In this document: piece by piece, positions 54,197 through 63,002 of the stretch
Numbering within the stretch: the stretch's first letter is position 1
Layout: every line of letters begins with the position of its first letter
NCBI GenBank assembly: GCA_958009055.1
Contig: OY253664.1
Span: 368,619-432,618, forward strand
Direction: 5' to 3'
DNA from: Choricystis sp. odSpoLacu1
Lineage: Eukaryota > Chlorophyta > Trebouxiophyceae
DNA length: 64,000 nt
Notes under the pieces: model-generated
Databases searched by the model: none
What the model saw: the letters and a program-made list of their open reading frames with translations, nothing else
What the model was told of the DNA's origin: nothing
Program-made: the position numbers and the translations under genes

Positions 54197-55303
54197 ATGA
54201 CCACCGACGCCGCGCCCAAGCCGTCGCCGTCGTCCTCTGACTCCGACTCTGACTCAGGCCGCGACGGCTGGACGCTCGGCTTTGTCGACCCCGCGCCGCC
54301 GTCCTCCCTGCTGCGCCACCGGTTTCCGTCCAAGTTGGGGGGGCGGCCTGCATGGCTGGACCCTGTGCATCTACCCCCCGACCTGGTGTGCCGGGTGACG
54401 GGGGCGCCCCTGGACTTTTTGGCGCAACTGTACGCGCCGCTCGAGTCATCACCCTCTGCTTTCCACCGCACTCTCTTCGTGTTTGTGTCGCCAGCTGGTG
54501 GGCGGCTGGGTGAACCTGGTGCTGTGCGCGCATTCAGGTGCCAACTGCCCCGCGCCAACGCGTTCTATGGAGACACGCCGGCCGAGGCCAACGCGCCGCC
54601 ACCGCCCGCGCCGCCGCCTGCCGTGCCCGACCGGTGGGGCATGGCGGCAGCGGAAGCCGAGATCGCGGCTGGCAGGCCACCCCCTCCCCTGGCCGATGGT
54701 GGGCGCCTGTTTGCGGAGGCGGAGCTGGTGGTGGGTGGGGATGGGGGTGGCTCGTCGTCGGAGGATGAAGACTGCACAGACGCTCACACCTCCTCCTCCG
54801 CCGCCTCGCTCATGGCCAAGCTGAAGGCGGCGGCTGCTGCTGTGCCCGGAGGGCCCACCATTGTGGTGGAGGGCGGCAACGGTGACGCCGCCATGGCGCA
54901 AGCCAGCGACGACGACGACGACGACGACAACGAAGCGACTGCTGACTTTATGTCCGCTTTAGAAGCCGGCGTCCACCCGGATGCCGCCGCCATGGCCGAT
55001 TTTGCGGCCCTGGTGGCACCCGCCCCCGACCAGGTGCTGCGGTACAGGCGGGACGCGGGAGCGCGCCCGGTGTGGCCGCGCGCCGCGCCGACGCCGCCCC
55101 CGCCGCCACCCTGCGCCGCGTGCGGCTCCCCCCGCGTGTTTGAGGTGCAGCTGCTACCCCAGCTGCTCAATTTTTTGGGGGTGGATGCTGATGCGGCTTC
55201 CTCGCCTGACTGGGCGGCGGCTGCGGTTTACACGTGTGCTGCCTCGTGTGGCGAAGGCGGCGGCTACCACGAGGAGTGGGTGTGGGTGCAGCCTGGGGAC
55301 TAG
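54197..55303 (+). CDS. PDCD2/TSR4-family ribosome-biogenesis protein
   Basis: TSR4/PDCD2 proteins are dedicated chaperones of ribosomal protein uS5 (RPS2). Single exon, 368 aa. The family start is visible at residues ~22-85: WTLGFVDPAPPSSLLRHRFP, SKLGGRPAWLDPVHLPPDLV then CRVTGAPLDFLAQLYAPLES and FHRTLFVFVSP. In the C-terminal PDCD2_C region are QVLRYRRDAGARPVWPRAAP, a CAACGSPRVFEVQLLPQLLN zinc-type motif, and a VYTCAASC second cysteine pair with YHEEWVWVQPGD at the end. The middle is Asp/Ser-rich, including an Asp7 run. The MYND zinc finger of PDCD2 proper is missing, so it resembles PDCD2L/TSR4 more. It is convergent with an unknown gene. Confidence 0.86.
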   Translation: MTTDAAPKPSPSSSDSDSDSGRDGWTLGFVDPAPPSSLLRHRFPSKLGGRPAWLDPVHLPPDLVCRVTGAPLDFLAQLYAPLESSPSAFHRTLFVFVSPAGGRLGEPGAVRAFRCQLPRANAFYGDTPAEANAPPPPAPPPAVPDRWGMAAAEAEIAAGRPPPPLADGGRLFAEAELVVGGDGGGSSSEDEDCTDAHTSSSAASLMAKLKAAAAAVPGGPTIVVEGGNGDAAMAQASDDDDDDDNEATADFMSALEAGVHPDAAAMADFAALVAPAPDQVLRYRRDAGARPVWPRAAPTPPPPPPCAACGSPRVFEVQLLPQLLNFLGVDADAASSPDWAAAAVYTCAASCGEGGGYHEEWVWVQPGD

Positions 55304-55440
55304 GGGGAGAGTGTTGTGTTGTTTTGTGAATCTAGTGGCACTGTTTCTTTTGTTTTTTGCAAGAAAAAATTGACTGCGGAAGAGGCTTTGGGGGGTGAAA
55401 AAAGCAAAACGAAACACCAAAACGCAGGAAACCCTCTTGT

Positions 55441-56343
55441 CTAAACCACCGTCACCACAGCACGGCGGCTCTCGCCATCATCATCGTCGTCCACCACCAG
55501 CACGTCTCCACCCCCGTCGTCGGCAGCATCGGCGGCGGGTGTCAGTGCCGCAAAGGCAGCGGGCACAGCGCCCCCCACCGACGGCATCGCAAACAGGTGA
55601 CTCGTCAGCTCCGCTTCTGCTGCCGTCGCGGCGGCAGCCAGCGACGGCACGCCTCCTGCCGCGGCCGCGGTGGCCAGGGACCGGCCCACGGTGGTTACAC
55701 AAACGTGCGTCCCGCGGCACCCGCCATACCAGCGCAGCGCGGAGGCTTCCAACGCCAGCAACGCCGCCACAGACGGCGGCGTGTCGGTCAACACGGCCGC
55801 CGCCACATCAACCGGCAGCTCCCGCCACAGCACGGACGCGGAAGTGTCAGGGGCGGCGGCGGCGGTGGTGGCAGCTTCACCCCCACTCGCTCTCGCAGCC
55901 TCCAAGGCAGCCAGACTCTCCGCCATCGCGCGCCGCAGGTCGGCCGTCTCCGCCGCATCCGCATCAGCCTCCGCATCCTCCTCCGCGATGCGGGTGAGGG
56001 CGGCCTCCGCCCACGCGTGCCAGTCGAGGGGGGTGGTGTCGTCGGTGGTTGGTGCCGTCGCATCCAGCGCCGCCGCCACCCGCGCAATCACGTTGCACTG
56101 TCTCTCCACCAACGCTCGTGCCGCGTCCCGCGCCGCGGCCAGGGGCAGCAGCTGCTGCTCTGCGTCGTCGCTGTCTGACGACGACGGTGACGGTGGGCGG
56201 GGTGGCGCCGCCGCACGCGCCCGAGGCTCGGCCGCCCGCTTGCGCGGGGTAGAGGTGGCCCGACCTCTGCCGCGTGCCTGGGTGGGGCGGGGGCGGGCCG
56301 TGGCAGAGGCGGGGGCACGGGAGGCGTCGGTGCGGGGAGGCAT
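55441..56343 (-). CDS. Unknown nuclear-type protein with possible UIM-like motif
   Basis: Not recognised. Single exon of 300 aa from the ATG at 56343; an in-frame upstream ATG at 56451 would add low-complexity sequence from the (GT)n repeat and is not preferred. The first ~65 residues are basic (RPRPTQARGRGRATSTPRKR), as in a nuclear localisation or DNA-binding tail, followed by Ser/Asp acidic residues (SSSDSDDAEQQ). An Asp/Glu/Ala segment, DAAETADLRRAMAESLAALE, has the hydrophobic-x-x-Ala-x-x-x-Ser spacing of a ubiquitin-interacting motif. WRELPVDVAAAVLTDTPPSV faintly recalls an F-box start. The end is acidic (DVLVVDDDDDGESRRAVVTV). All functional hints are weak. It is divergent from RPL10. 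Confidence 0.6.
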   Translation of the reverse strand: MPPRTDASRAPASATARPRPTQARGRGRATSTPRKRAAEPRARAAAPPRPPSPSSSDSDDAEQQLLPLAAARDAARALVERQCNVIARVAAALDATAPTTDDTTPLDWHAWAEAALTRIAEEDAEADADAAETADLRRAMAESLAALEAARASGGEAATTAAAAPDTSASVLWRELPVDVAAAVLTDTPPSVAALLALEASALRWYGGCRGTHVCVTTVGRSLATAAAAGGVPSLAAAATAAEAELTSHLFAMPSVGGAVPAAFAALTPAADAADDGGGDVLVVDDDDDGESRRAVVTVV

Positions 56344-56625
56344 TGAGTGTTGAAAGGAAAAGCGGGGCGGGGGAGCGCTTAGGCCACGAGTGTGTGTGTG
56401 TGTGTGTGTGTGTGTGTCGAGAGAGGCAGGGGGGCAGGTGCGGTGGGCCACACGCCCCGCCCGCGGGGAATCGCGCGCGGGTGCGAGGCAATGGGAAAAG
56501 AAAAGGCCGCGGGTGAGAGTCGAAGAGCGAGCGCTCGGGCTGGCGACCGCGCGCCGCCCACTGCTCTCCCACTCCCCTTTTTCTTCCCCGTCTCCCCCTG
56601 AGTGCGACCTTCAAACTCGGCAGCC
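56344..56625. promoter_or_regulatory. Divergent promoter region unknown gene/RPL10 with (GT)n
   Basis: 282 bases between starts; includes a (GT)n microsatellite at 56390-56417 and a CT-rich pyrimidine leader (56560-56600) directly before the RPL10 ATG, reminiscent of pyrimidine-rich leaders of ribosomal protein mRNAs. Confidence 0.5.
56390..56417. repeat. (GT)n microsatellite in divergent promoter
   Basis: About 14 GT units between the unknown gene at 55441-56343 and RPL10. Confidence 0.85.
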
Positions 56626-57830
56626 ATGGGTCGCCGTAAGTACCCTCCCCTCCCCCCTGTGTTGTGCGGCCGGCAGGAGGCTGTGGTGAGCGGCAGGCGC
56701 CTCGCCGACGCGCCCGTCCCCCTGCGCCCGTGATCGCGGGCCGCCGCCGCGCGCCTGCCGCCCTCCCCCGCACGCCCGCGCCTTGCCGCCCCCCTGTTGC
56801 ACGCGCGCGTGCCGTGCGCTGCGTCTGGGCATGGTCAGCGTGGCAAAGTGGCGCGGTGGCGGGTGGAGGCCCAGTTGCAGTGCGCCCGGCGCGGTGCGCG
56901 CGGCGGCGGCCTCGGGGAGGAGCGGGTGTGCGTGCCCGCCCTGCCCTCCTGCGCCGCCTCGCCACCCTGGGCCGCGCGCCGGGGGTCGCTCCGACCCTCG
57001 ATCGCGGGCTCGCGGGCGCGATTGGGGGGCTGAGTGTCGGACGGGGCGGCTGATGCGCGCCACCGACGCGGCTTCCGACCGGAGCGAGCCTCGATTGCCA
57101 CCTCCTGCTATGCGCTCACACTGCGCCCCTCCCCCACCTCCACCCCACAGGCCCCTCGCGGTGCTACCGCCAGATCAAGAACAAGCCCTACCCCAAGTCC
57201 CGCTTCTGCCGCGGCGTGCCCGACCCCAAGATCCGCATCTTTGACGCCGGCCAGAAGAAGGCGGCCGTCGAAGTCTTCCCCCACTGCGTCCACCTGGTGT
57301 CGTGGGAGCAGGAGCAGATCTGCTCGGAGGCCATGGAAGCAGCCCGCATCGCGGCCAACAAGTACATGGTCAAGCACGCGGGCAAAGACCTCTTCCACCT
57401 GCGCGTCCGCATCCACCCCTTCCACGTCCTCCGCATCAACAAGATGCTGACGTGCGCCGGGGCTGACAGGCTGCAGACCGGCATGCGGGGCGCCTACGGC
57501 AAGCCCCAGGGCACGTGCGCGCGCGTCGACATTGGGCAGGTGCTGCTGTCGATTCGGTGCAAAGACGTGCACGCCCCCCTGGCGGCCGAAGCCCTGCGCC
57601 GCGCCAAGTTCAAGTTTGCGGGGCGCCAGAAGATTGTCGCCTCCCGCAACTGGGGGTTCACCAAGTGGACGCGCTCCGACTTTGTGGCGTGGAAGGCGGA
57701 GGGCCGCTTTGTGAGCGACGGCGTGGGTGTCAAGCTGCTCGGCTGCCGCGGCCCCCTGGCCCGCCGCCCCGCGGCCCACGTGTTTGCCACGCCGGCGCGC
57801 CTGTGCCACGTGCCGCAGCACGACAAGTGA
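56626..57830 (+). CDS. RPL10: 60S ribosomal protein L10 (uL16)
   Basis: Late-joining large-subunit protein near the peptidyl-transferase centre. Exon 1 has ten bases (ATGGGTCGCC, 56626-56635), then a 515-base intron, then 57151-57830; 229 aa. It reads [20 protein letters not shown] then [26 protein letters not shown]-type [20 protein letters not shown], the [20 protein letters not shown] and [20 protein letters not shown] loop, and [20 protein letters not shown]. Nothing is missing, and no frame correction is needed. The very early intron position (after the fourth codon's first base) and its unusual length for this genome are notable; ribosomal protein introns often host snoRNAs, but I could not identify C/D or H/ACA boxes here. 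Confidence 0.98.
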
Positions 57831-58061
57831 TGGGAGTGTGTGTGTGAGTTTTGGGTTGTGGCGCTAGTGTGAGAGTGTGTGAGAGAAGGAGGGTGGTGAT
57901 TGTGTGGGGGGTGGGGACGGTCGAGTCTTTCTCGCTCCCTCCCCTCCTCTCCTCCCTCTTGATTTCATGTGTGAACACACGGTGCTTGCCCCCTCTGCAC
58001 GCTGCTTTTTTTCCCTTTCAAAACATCTACAAAAAACACAGTCTCTCTTCTCTTCTCTTTT

Positions 58062-59076
58062 CTACCCACCCCCTCCCAACTCTGCCTCCCGCTTCTCCGC
58101 CACAAACGCGGCCACGCCGCTGTGGTAGCTCGCCGACCGGGCGGACCGCCACGACGCAAACACGGAGTCCAGGTGGGCGTCGCCATTGCCACCGCCAGCG
58201 TGTCCTAACCACGTGCGGTCGCTGCCGTGGCGACAGCGGCGGGGCGGGCGCGGGCCGCCGCCACTGCCACCACCACCACCATCACCCGTCCTGCCCACAT
58301 CGCTGCCGCACACGTCGGCCGCTGTCACACCCGGCGCGTACGCATCCAGCCGGGCCAGCAGCAGGCGCAGCTTGGCCTGGATGTAGGGGGGCGGAGGGTC
58401 GGGCGGCGGAGGGTCGCCCGCCGCGCGCGCGCTGGCCGCGGCCGCGGCGGCCGCCTGGATGGGGGCGTGCCGGGGCGCGCCCTGCGTGGCGGCTGCCGTG
58501 ATGAGCTCGGGGATGAGGCCGGCGGGTGTGGGCAGAAGGAGCGGGTCAGTGGGTGGTGGTGGTGGTGGTGGGGGCGGCGGCGGCGCGGTGGTGGCGGCGC
58601 CTGCGCCGCTGTCGCCTGCGCCCATCTCGCCTGCGCCGCCGTCGCCTGCGCCGCTGTCACCTGCACGGCGGTCGCCCGCGCGGCCGTCGCCTGCGCCGCC
58701 GTCACTTGTGCCACCGTCGCCGCCACCTTCCTCTCCTTCCTCTCCTTCCTCGAGCGCGATGGCACGGGCCAGGGCGAAATCCCAGTATGCAGAGCCTTCT
58801 CCACCGTACAGAAACTCAAAGTCGGGGTTGGTCTGGAGGGGGGAGGAAACAAGGAGGGTTATGGGTCAAGAGTTGAGGTTTTCCTACTTTTCCACCCCAA
58901 CCCACCCACCCCTAGACACTCAACTCACCGTCTCCTTGCTCTTCACATACTCCACAAAAGCGGGCCCCGCCCGCGCTGCGTACGTGGCCAGCGTGTCGAC
59001 TCTCCGCGCCGCGTCGACGTCGGCGGGGGGGGGGGACAGGGGGGGGGGCGTCCGCCGGGGATGATGATGGCCACAT
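58062..59076 (-). CDS. SURP-domain (CHERP-like) protein, apparent 5' frameshift
   Basis: Probable pre-mRNA splicing factor. Exons 59076-58929 and 58832-58062, about 305 aa. The two exons together form one SURP module: RVDTLATYAARAGPAFVEYV then KSKETTNPDFEFLYGGEGSA and YWDFALARAI, close to the CHERP SURP (xxNPxFxFLFGGEFxxYY). LLPTPAGLIPELITAAATQG plus IQAKLRLLLARLDAYAPG may correspond to a C-terminal CHERP segment, but the protein lacks CHERP's CID and G-patch regions. A (GAGD)n repeat is encoded by a 15-base minisatellite. The ATG at 59076 (MWPSSSPADAPPP) and the SURP frame are separated by two G runs (59025-59035 and 59039-59048), so the frame there is uncertain. The start shares a 168-base divergent spacer with NDUFB8. 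Confidence 0.75.
58600..58724. repeat. 15-base minisatellite within SURP gene
   Basis: About eight imperfect copies of a 15-base unit (plus-strand CCTGCGCCGCTGTCG type). On the minus strand they encode Gly-Asp-x-x-Ala repeats. The reading frame is preserved because the unit is a multiple of three. Confidence 0.8.
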
Positions 59077-59244
59077 GGTGGGCTGTGATGGGGAGGGCGC
59101 TGCGTTTTTTGCGCGCCCCCCACAACACGCCGCACTCGGTGGAAAATCGGGCGCAGAGAGTGAGGGATGGCGAACGAAAAAAACACTCTTCGCTCGACTT
59201 TTCTGAGCGCCCTCTCACCTCTCCCCACTACACTCTCTTCTCCA

Positions 59245-59916
59245 ATGACGGCCGCCCGCCAACTGGCGGCCGCCCTGGCCCGCCGCGCCGCCGGCCCTCG
59301 GGCCGCGCTGGCGACGCGCGGCGGCGGCGGCGGCCCCGTCGCGCTGAACAAGCCGGCGACGCAAAAGGTGGGAGCGTGTGTAGGGTTTGACTGTTGCATG
59401 CGTGTTGCATGCGCGTGTGTGGGTGGAGGAGGAGGGAGCGGGGGCGCGCGCAGGCAAACCGGGGCACCCGCGCGCCACGAAATCGCGCGCCCCTCGCCCG
59501 CGCAAGCAGCCTCCCTCGCGCCTCCTCTCACTGCCGCCGTTGGACATGTGCGCGCACGTCTGCGCGTCGCCCGCGTGGCATGTGAGCTGAGCCGCGAGGC
59601 GCCCAGGCACACACCGCGTCACCCTCCTCACCACCCCTTCCCCCCCTACCCCACCTCTCTCCCACAGCTGGCCCCCGAGGATGAGCTCAACTGGGACGAC
59701 GGCACCGCCAACCCGGAGTACTGCGTGGACAGGTGGGACGATGTGGGCAAATACCAAGCCTTGCGCTGGCTGGCGGGCGGGTTTGCCGTGTTTGGCGGCG
59801 CGCTGGCCCTGACGTCCGCGTCCGACAAGCGGTCCCGCATCCCGTTTGCGCCGCGCGACTACCCGGCCGACGTGGTGGCGTTGGTGGGGGAGAAGGGGGT
59901 GGGGCCGCGCGATTGA
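59245..59916 (+). CDS. Mitochondrial complex I subunit NDUFB8
   Basis: Accessory inner-membrane subunit of NADH:ubiquinone oxidoreductase. Exons 59245-59367 and 59668-59916 (300-base intron) give 123 aa. An Arg/Ala-rich mitochondrial presequence (MTAARQLAAALARRAAGPRA) precedes LAPEDELNWDDGTANPEYCV with DRWDDVGKYQALRWLAGGFA and one membrane helix (WLAGGFAVFGGALALTSA), then the basic/aromatic RSRIPFAPRDYPADVVALVG. The DELxWDDGxAxPE and KxPxxPRxYPxD motifs are what I recall for NDUFB8/ASHI of plants and algae. Confidence 0.85.
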   Translation: MTAARQLAAALARRAAGPRAALATRGGGGGPVALNKPATQKVGACVGFDCCMRVACACVGGGGGSGGARRQTGAPARHEIARPSPAQAASLAPPLTAAVGHVRARLRVARVACELSREAPRHTPRHPPHHPFPPYPTSLPQLAPEDELNWDDGTANPEYCVDRWDDVGKYQALRWLAGGFAVFGGALALTSASDKRSRIPFAPRDYPADVVALVGEKGVGPRD

Positions 59917-60093
59917 GGAGTGTATGTGTTTTTTTTTGTTTTCCTTCTGCAAACCCAAAGTCAGCCTTTTTTACCAATGGCGGGGAATAGAGTGTTACAA
60001 ATGGTGTGTGCGTTGTGGAGTACAGTGCGAAATGGTGGTGGTGGTGTTTGTACAGTATTGATCGATCGAAAGAATCCCTACCCTCCCTCCCCT

Positions 60094-61627
60094 TCACGCC
60101 GCTCTCAACAACAACCGCGTCGGCTCCTCCAGCAGCTTCTCAAAGTGGGCACTCGCCCGCGCCAGGGTGGCGCCATCCACCACTCGGTGGTCCGCCCCCC
60201 ACGACAGCGGCAGCATCGACTCCGCGCGCCACCCTCCCGCGCCATCGCTCACGGGCGCGTCCACCGCCCGCCCCACCGCCAGGATGCAGACTTGGGGGGG
60301 GGCGACGAGGGGGGTGGCGTGCCCCCCCCCCAAGGCTCCGATGTTGGACAGCGTGATGGTGCAGGGCGAAACGTCGGTTTCTGTGAGCGCGCCGTCGAGT
60401 GCGTCAGCGCGCAGGCGCTCCAGCTCAACAGCGATCGATGCCAACGATCTGGAGGCGACGTCCCGCACCACGGGCACCGCCAGGCCGTGCGGCGTGTCCA
60501 CCGCGACGCCGACGTTGATGGTGGCATGGAGGGCAAGGGAGGACGCGTCAGGAGTGAGTTCGCTGTTGAGCGTCGGGAAAGCGGCCGCCGTCTGGGCCAA
60601 CGCTTTGACCAGAAACGCGGTCACAGTCAGCTTGGCCCCAGCCAGGGCGGGGTCGGCCGCCAGCACGGACCGCACGGACGCCAGCCGCGCCGCGCGCGCG
60701 GTCGAGTGCAGGTGAAAGTGGGGCACCCGGGACGCAGCGTCCATGGTTTTGACCATGGCGCGACGGTAGCCGCGGATGGGGAGGAGCGTGGTGTGGAGAG
60801 CGGGGTCGGTGGCAGGAAGCGGGGAGGAGGCTGTTGATTGGGCGGCGGCGGGCGCACTCGCGGCCTGCCCACCCACGCTCGTGGCCGCTCTCTCCACGTC
60901 CACCTTGACGACGCGGCCGCCAGGCCCCGTGCCACGCACAGCGTCGATGTCCACGCCCAGTTCTTTGGCCACCCGGCGCACCGCGGGGGACGCGTGCGTC
61001 AACGGCGCGTCTTCGTCGGGCGGGTGGGTGGTTGGTGGAGAGGTGGGGGGTGGTGGCGGCGGTGGCGGCAGGCCAGCACTGACGCCCTCCTTATCCAGCT
61101 GCACACCATCCGCCAACCGCAGCTCCATGAGAGCCGCCCCCACTTGCACGATGTCGCCGACAGCTGCGCAGCGCCGCGCGACAACCCCGGCAAACCGGCT
61201 CGTCACCTCTACCGTCGCCTTGTCGGACTGCACTTCGCACAGTTTGTCAAACTCGGCCACCACGGCCCCCTCCTCCACAAACCAGGCGGTCAGCTCGCAC
61301 TCTTTGATGCCTTCCCCTGTTTGAGCGAGCGGGATGGTGAGCAGGGGTCCGTCGGCGGGGGCGGTGGCCGCGTCTGCCGCGTAGAAAGCGCGTGGGTGCA
61401 GGCCGACAGAATACGCGACATGATTGAATAGGGTGAGAGGGGACGAGGAGGCGGTTGCCCCCCCCCCCAGCCAGCACGCGCAGCGCGACGGGGCGCGATG
61501 CGGGGAGCGCGGTGGGACGAGTGTGGAGGGCGCGGGGGCCGGGGATGGGTGGAGGGAAGCAGTTTGCATCCGCTGCCGCGGCGCGGGCGGCGGCGGCGGC
61601 GTGCAGGAGCAGGGAGCGGCGACGCAT
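60094..61627 (-). CDS. DBT: Branched-chain alpha-keto acid dehydrogenase E2 (DBT), one apparent frameshift
   Basis: Mitochondrial dihydrolipoamide acyltransferase core of the BCKDH complex that degrades leucine, isoleucine and valine. Intronless, about 510 aa. Presequence [20 protein letters not shown]. Lipoyl domain: IPLAQTGEGIKECELTAWFV with the lipoyl Lys in KLCEVQSDKATVEVTSRFAG. Peripheral-subunit-binding domain: SPAVRRVAKELGVDIDAVRG then TGPGGRVVKVDV. Catalytic domain: LPIRGYRRAMVKTMDAASRV, HFHLHS, KLTVTAFLVKALAQTAAAFP, TLSNIGALGGGHATPLVAPP and active-site WGADHRVVDGATLARA. The presequence frame and lipoyl frame are joined at an 11-C run (61458-61468), one more homopolymer frame break. 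The GIKECEL and EVQSDKA motifs separate DBT from pyruvate and oxoglutarate E2. Confidence 0.93.
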
Positions 61628-61753
61628 GGGGGTCGAAAGGCGACGATGGAGTGTGGGCGAGCGCGCACGGTCGTCGTCGACGTCGCCTCTACCCACACAC
61701 AACCTCTCTGTCTCCACCCCAACCCACCACCCAAACCAACTCCAACACTCATC

Positions 61754-62911
61754 ATGCGCCCCCGCTCCACCACTTACCGCACCATCGCCCTGGTGGCGGC
61801 AGTGGTGGCGGCCCTCGTCGTCATGAGCCTGCTGGTGTGAAGAGGAGGGGAGGGTGGCGCGCTTGGCGTCTGCCGCCCCCACCCGACCACCACCACGCCT
61901 GTGTTTCATCTTGGAACCCACACCTTGACACAGCTGACGCCCTCTTCTCACCGCGGCGTCGCGTTGGACGCGGGTGGCGCCACCGCCACTTTCCCCCGCC
62001 GCGCCGCCGCCGCCACACCCTTCATCATCGACCTCTTCGTCCGCACCTACACGGGCGACGCGCACTGGCTCGTCTACCTGCTGCGTTCATTCGAACGCTT
62101 CCTGCACCCGGTCGCCTACCGCACGCTGCACGTGGTGACGGACGACGGGGCGGACGCCGAGTTTGTGACACGCGTCGTGTCCCTGTTCCCCGCGCTGCGG
62201 ACGCGGGTGGTGGGGCAGACGGTGGAGCGGTGGATGACGTCCCACAGCAATGGCAGCTACCATGCGCAGGTGTGGGTTTGGGGGTTGGGGAGGGTGGGAG
62301 GGTGGAGGCGGGACGGCTTTGTGGGCGCCCACTCAAACCCCACCCACCCACCCCCACACTCCACACAGATGCTCTCCAAACTCAGCGCCGGCGACGTCGC
62401 TGCCGGCGCAGACGTCGTGTGCTTCTTCGACAGCGACAACCTGGTGTCGGGCCCCCTGTATTCAACCGACTTTGTGCGCAGCGACGGCGCGGTCAGCGTC
62501 GCGCCGCTGCCGTTTGCCAACCTGACGGCGGAGCGGGAGGCGTGGCAGCCCGGGTGCGAGGCCTTGCTGAATATGCCATGCCCGCACGAAACCATGACGG
62601 GTTTTCCGAACTGCTACCCGGTGTCGCTGTTTGCCGATTTCAAAACTCACGTCCTCAAAACACACAGCGCGACCTTGCTGACGACTGTCCTCAAAACTCT
62701 GCCCAACTGGAACGAGTTCACGCCGATGGGGGCGTACCTCATGGCCACCCGCCCGAGTGGCGGGCGGGGGGGGTGGTACGTCAAGCCGCAGGCCCACCCG
62801 CACGTTAGTCAGGCGTGGAGCTGGGGCGGGTTTGACCCACAGGCCGTGGCGCGCTGGGAAACGCTTCTGCGGGGGCAGGCGCCGGTGGAGGGTGGTGTGT
62901 CGGCGTGCTGA
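61754..62911 (+). CDS. Putative type II membrane glycosyltransferase
   Basis: Likely Golgi/ER lumenal transferase. Exons 61754-61834, 61934-62269 and 62369-62911 join in phase 0 to give 319 aa. Exon 1 encodes a short basic cytosolic tail and a signal anchor (MRPRSTTYRTIALVAAVVAA then LVVMSLL), a textbook type II topology. The lumenal part contains FIIDLFVRTYTGDAHWLVYL with LRSFERFLHPVAYRTLHVVT and a metal-binding DxD-like motif in ADVVCFFDSDNLVSGPLYST. HETMTGFPNCYPVSLF and NWNEFTPMGAYL are further conserved-looking blocks. I cannot assign a CAZy family or substrate. The first intron's donor is GTGTGA, so its retention gives an in-frame stop within two codons. Confidence 0.7.
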
Positions 62912-63002
62912 TGAGGATGGGGGTGATTTTTTGCTTTTACACGACCGCGAAACTGCGAAAGAAAAACCTTCCCCTCCTTCTCCCTTCTCTCTCTCTCTTC
63001 TC

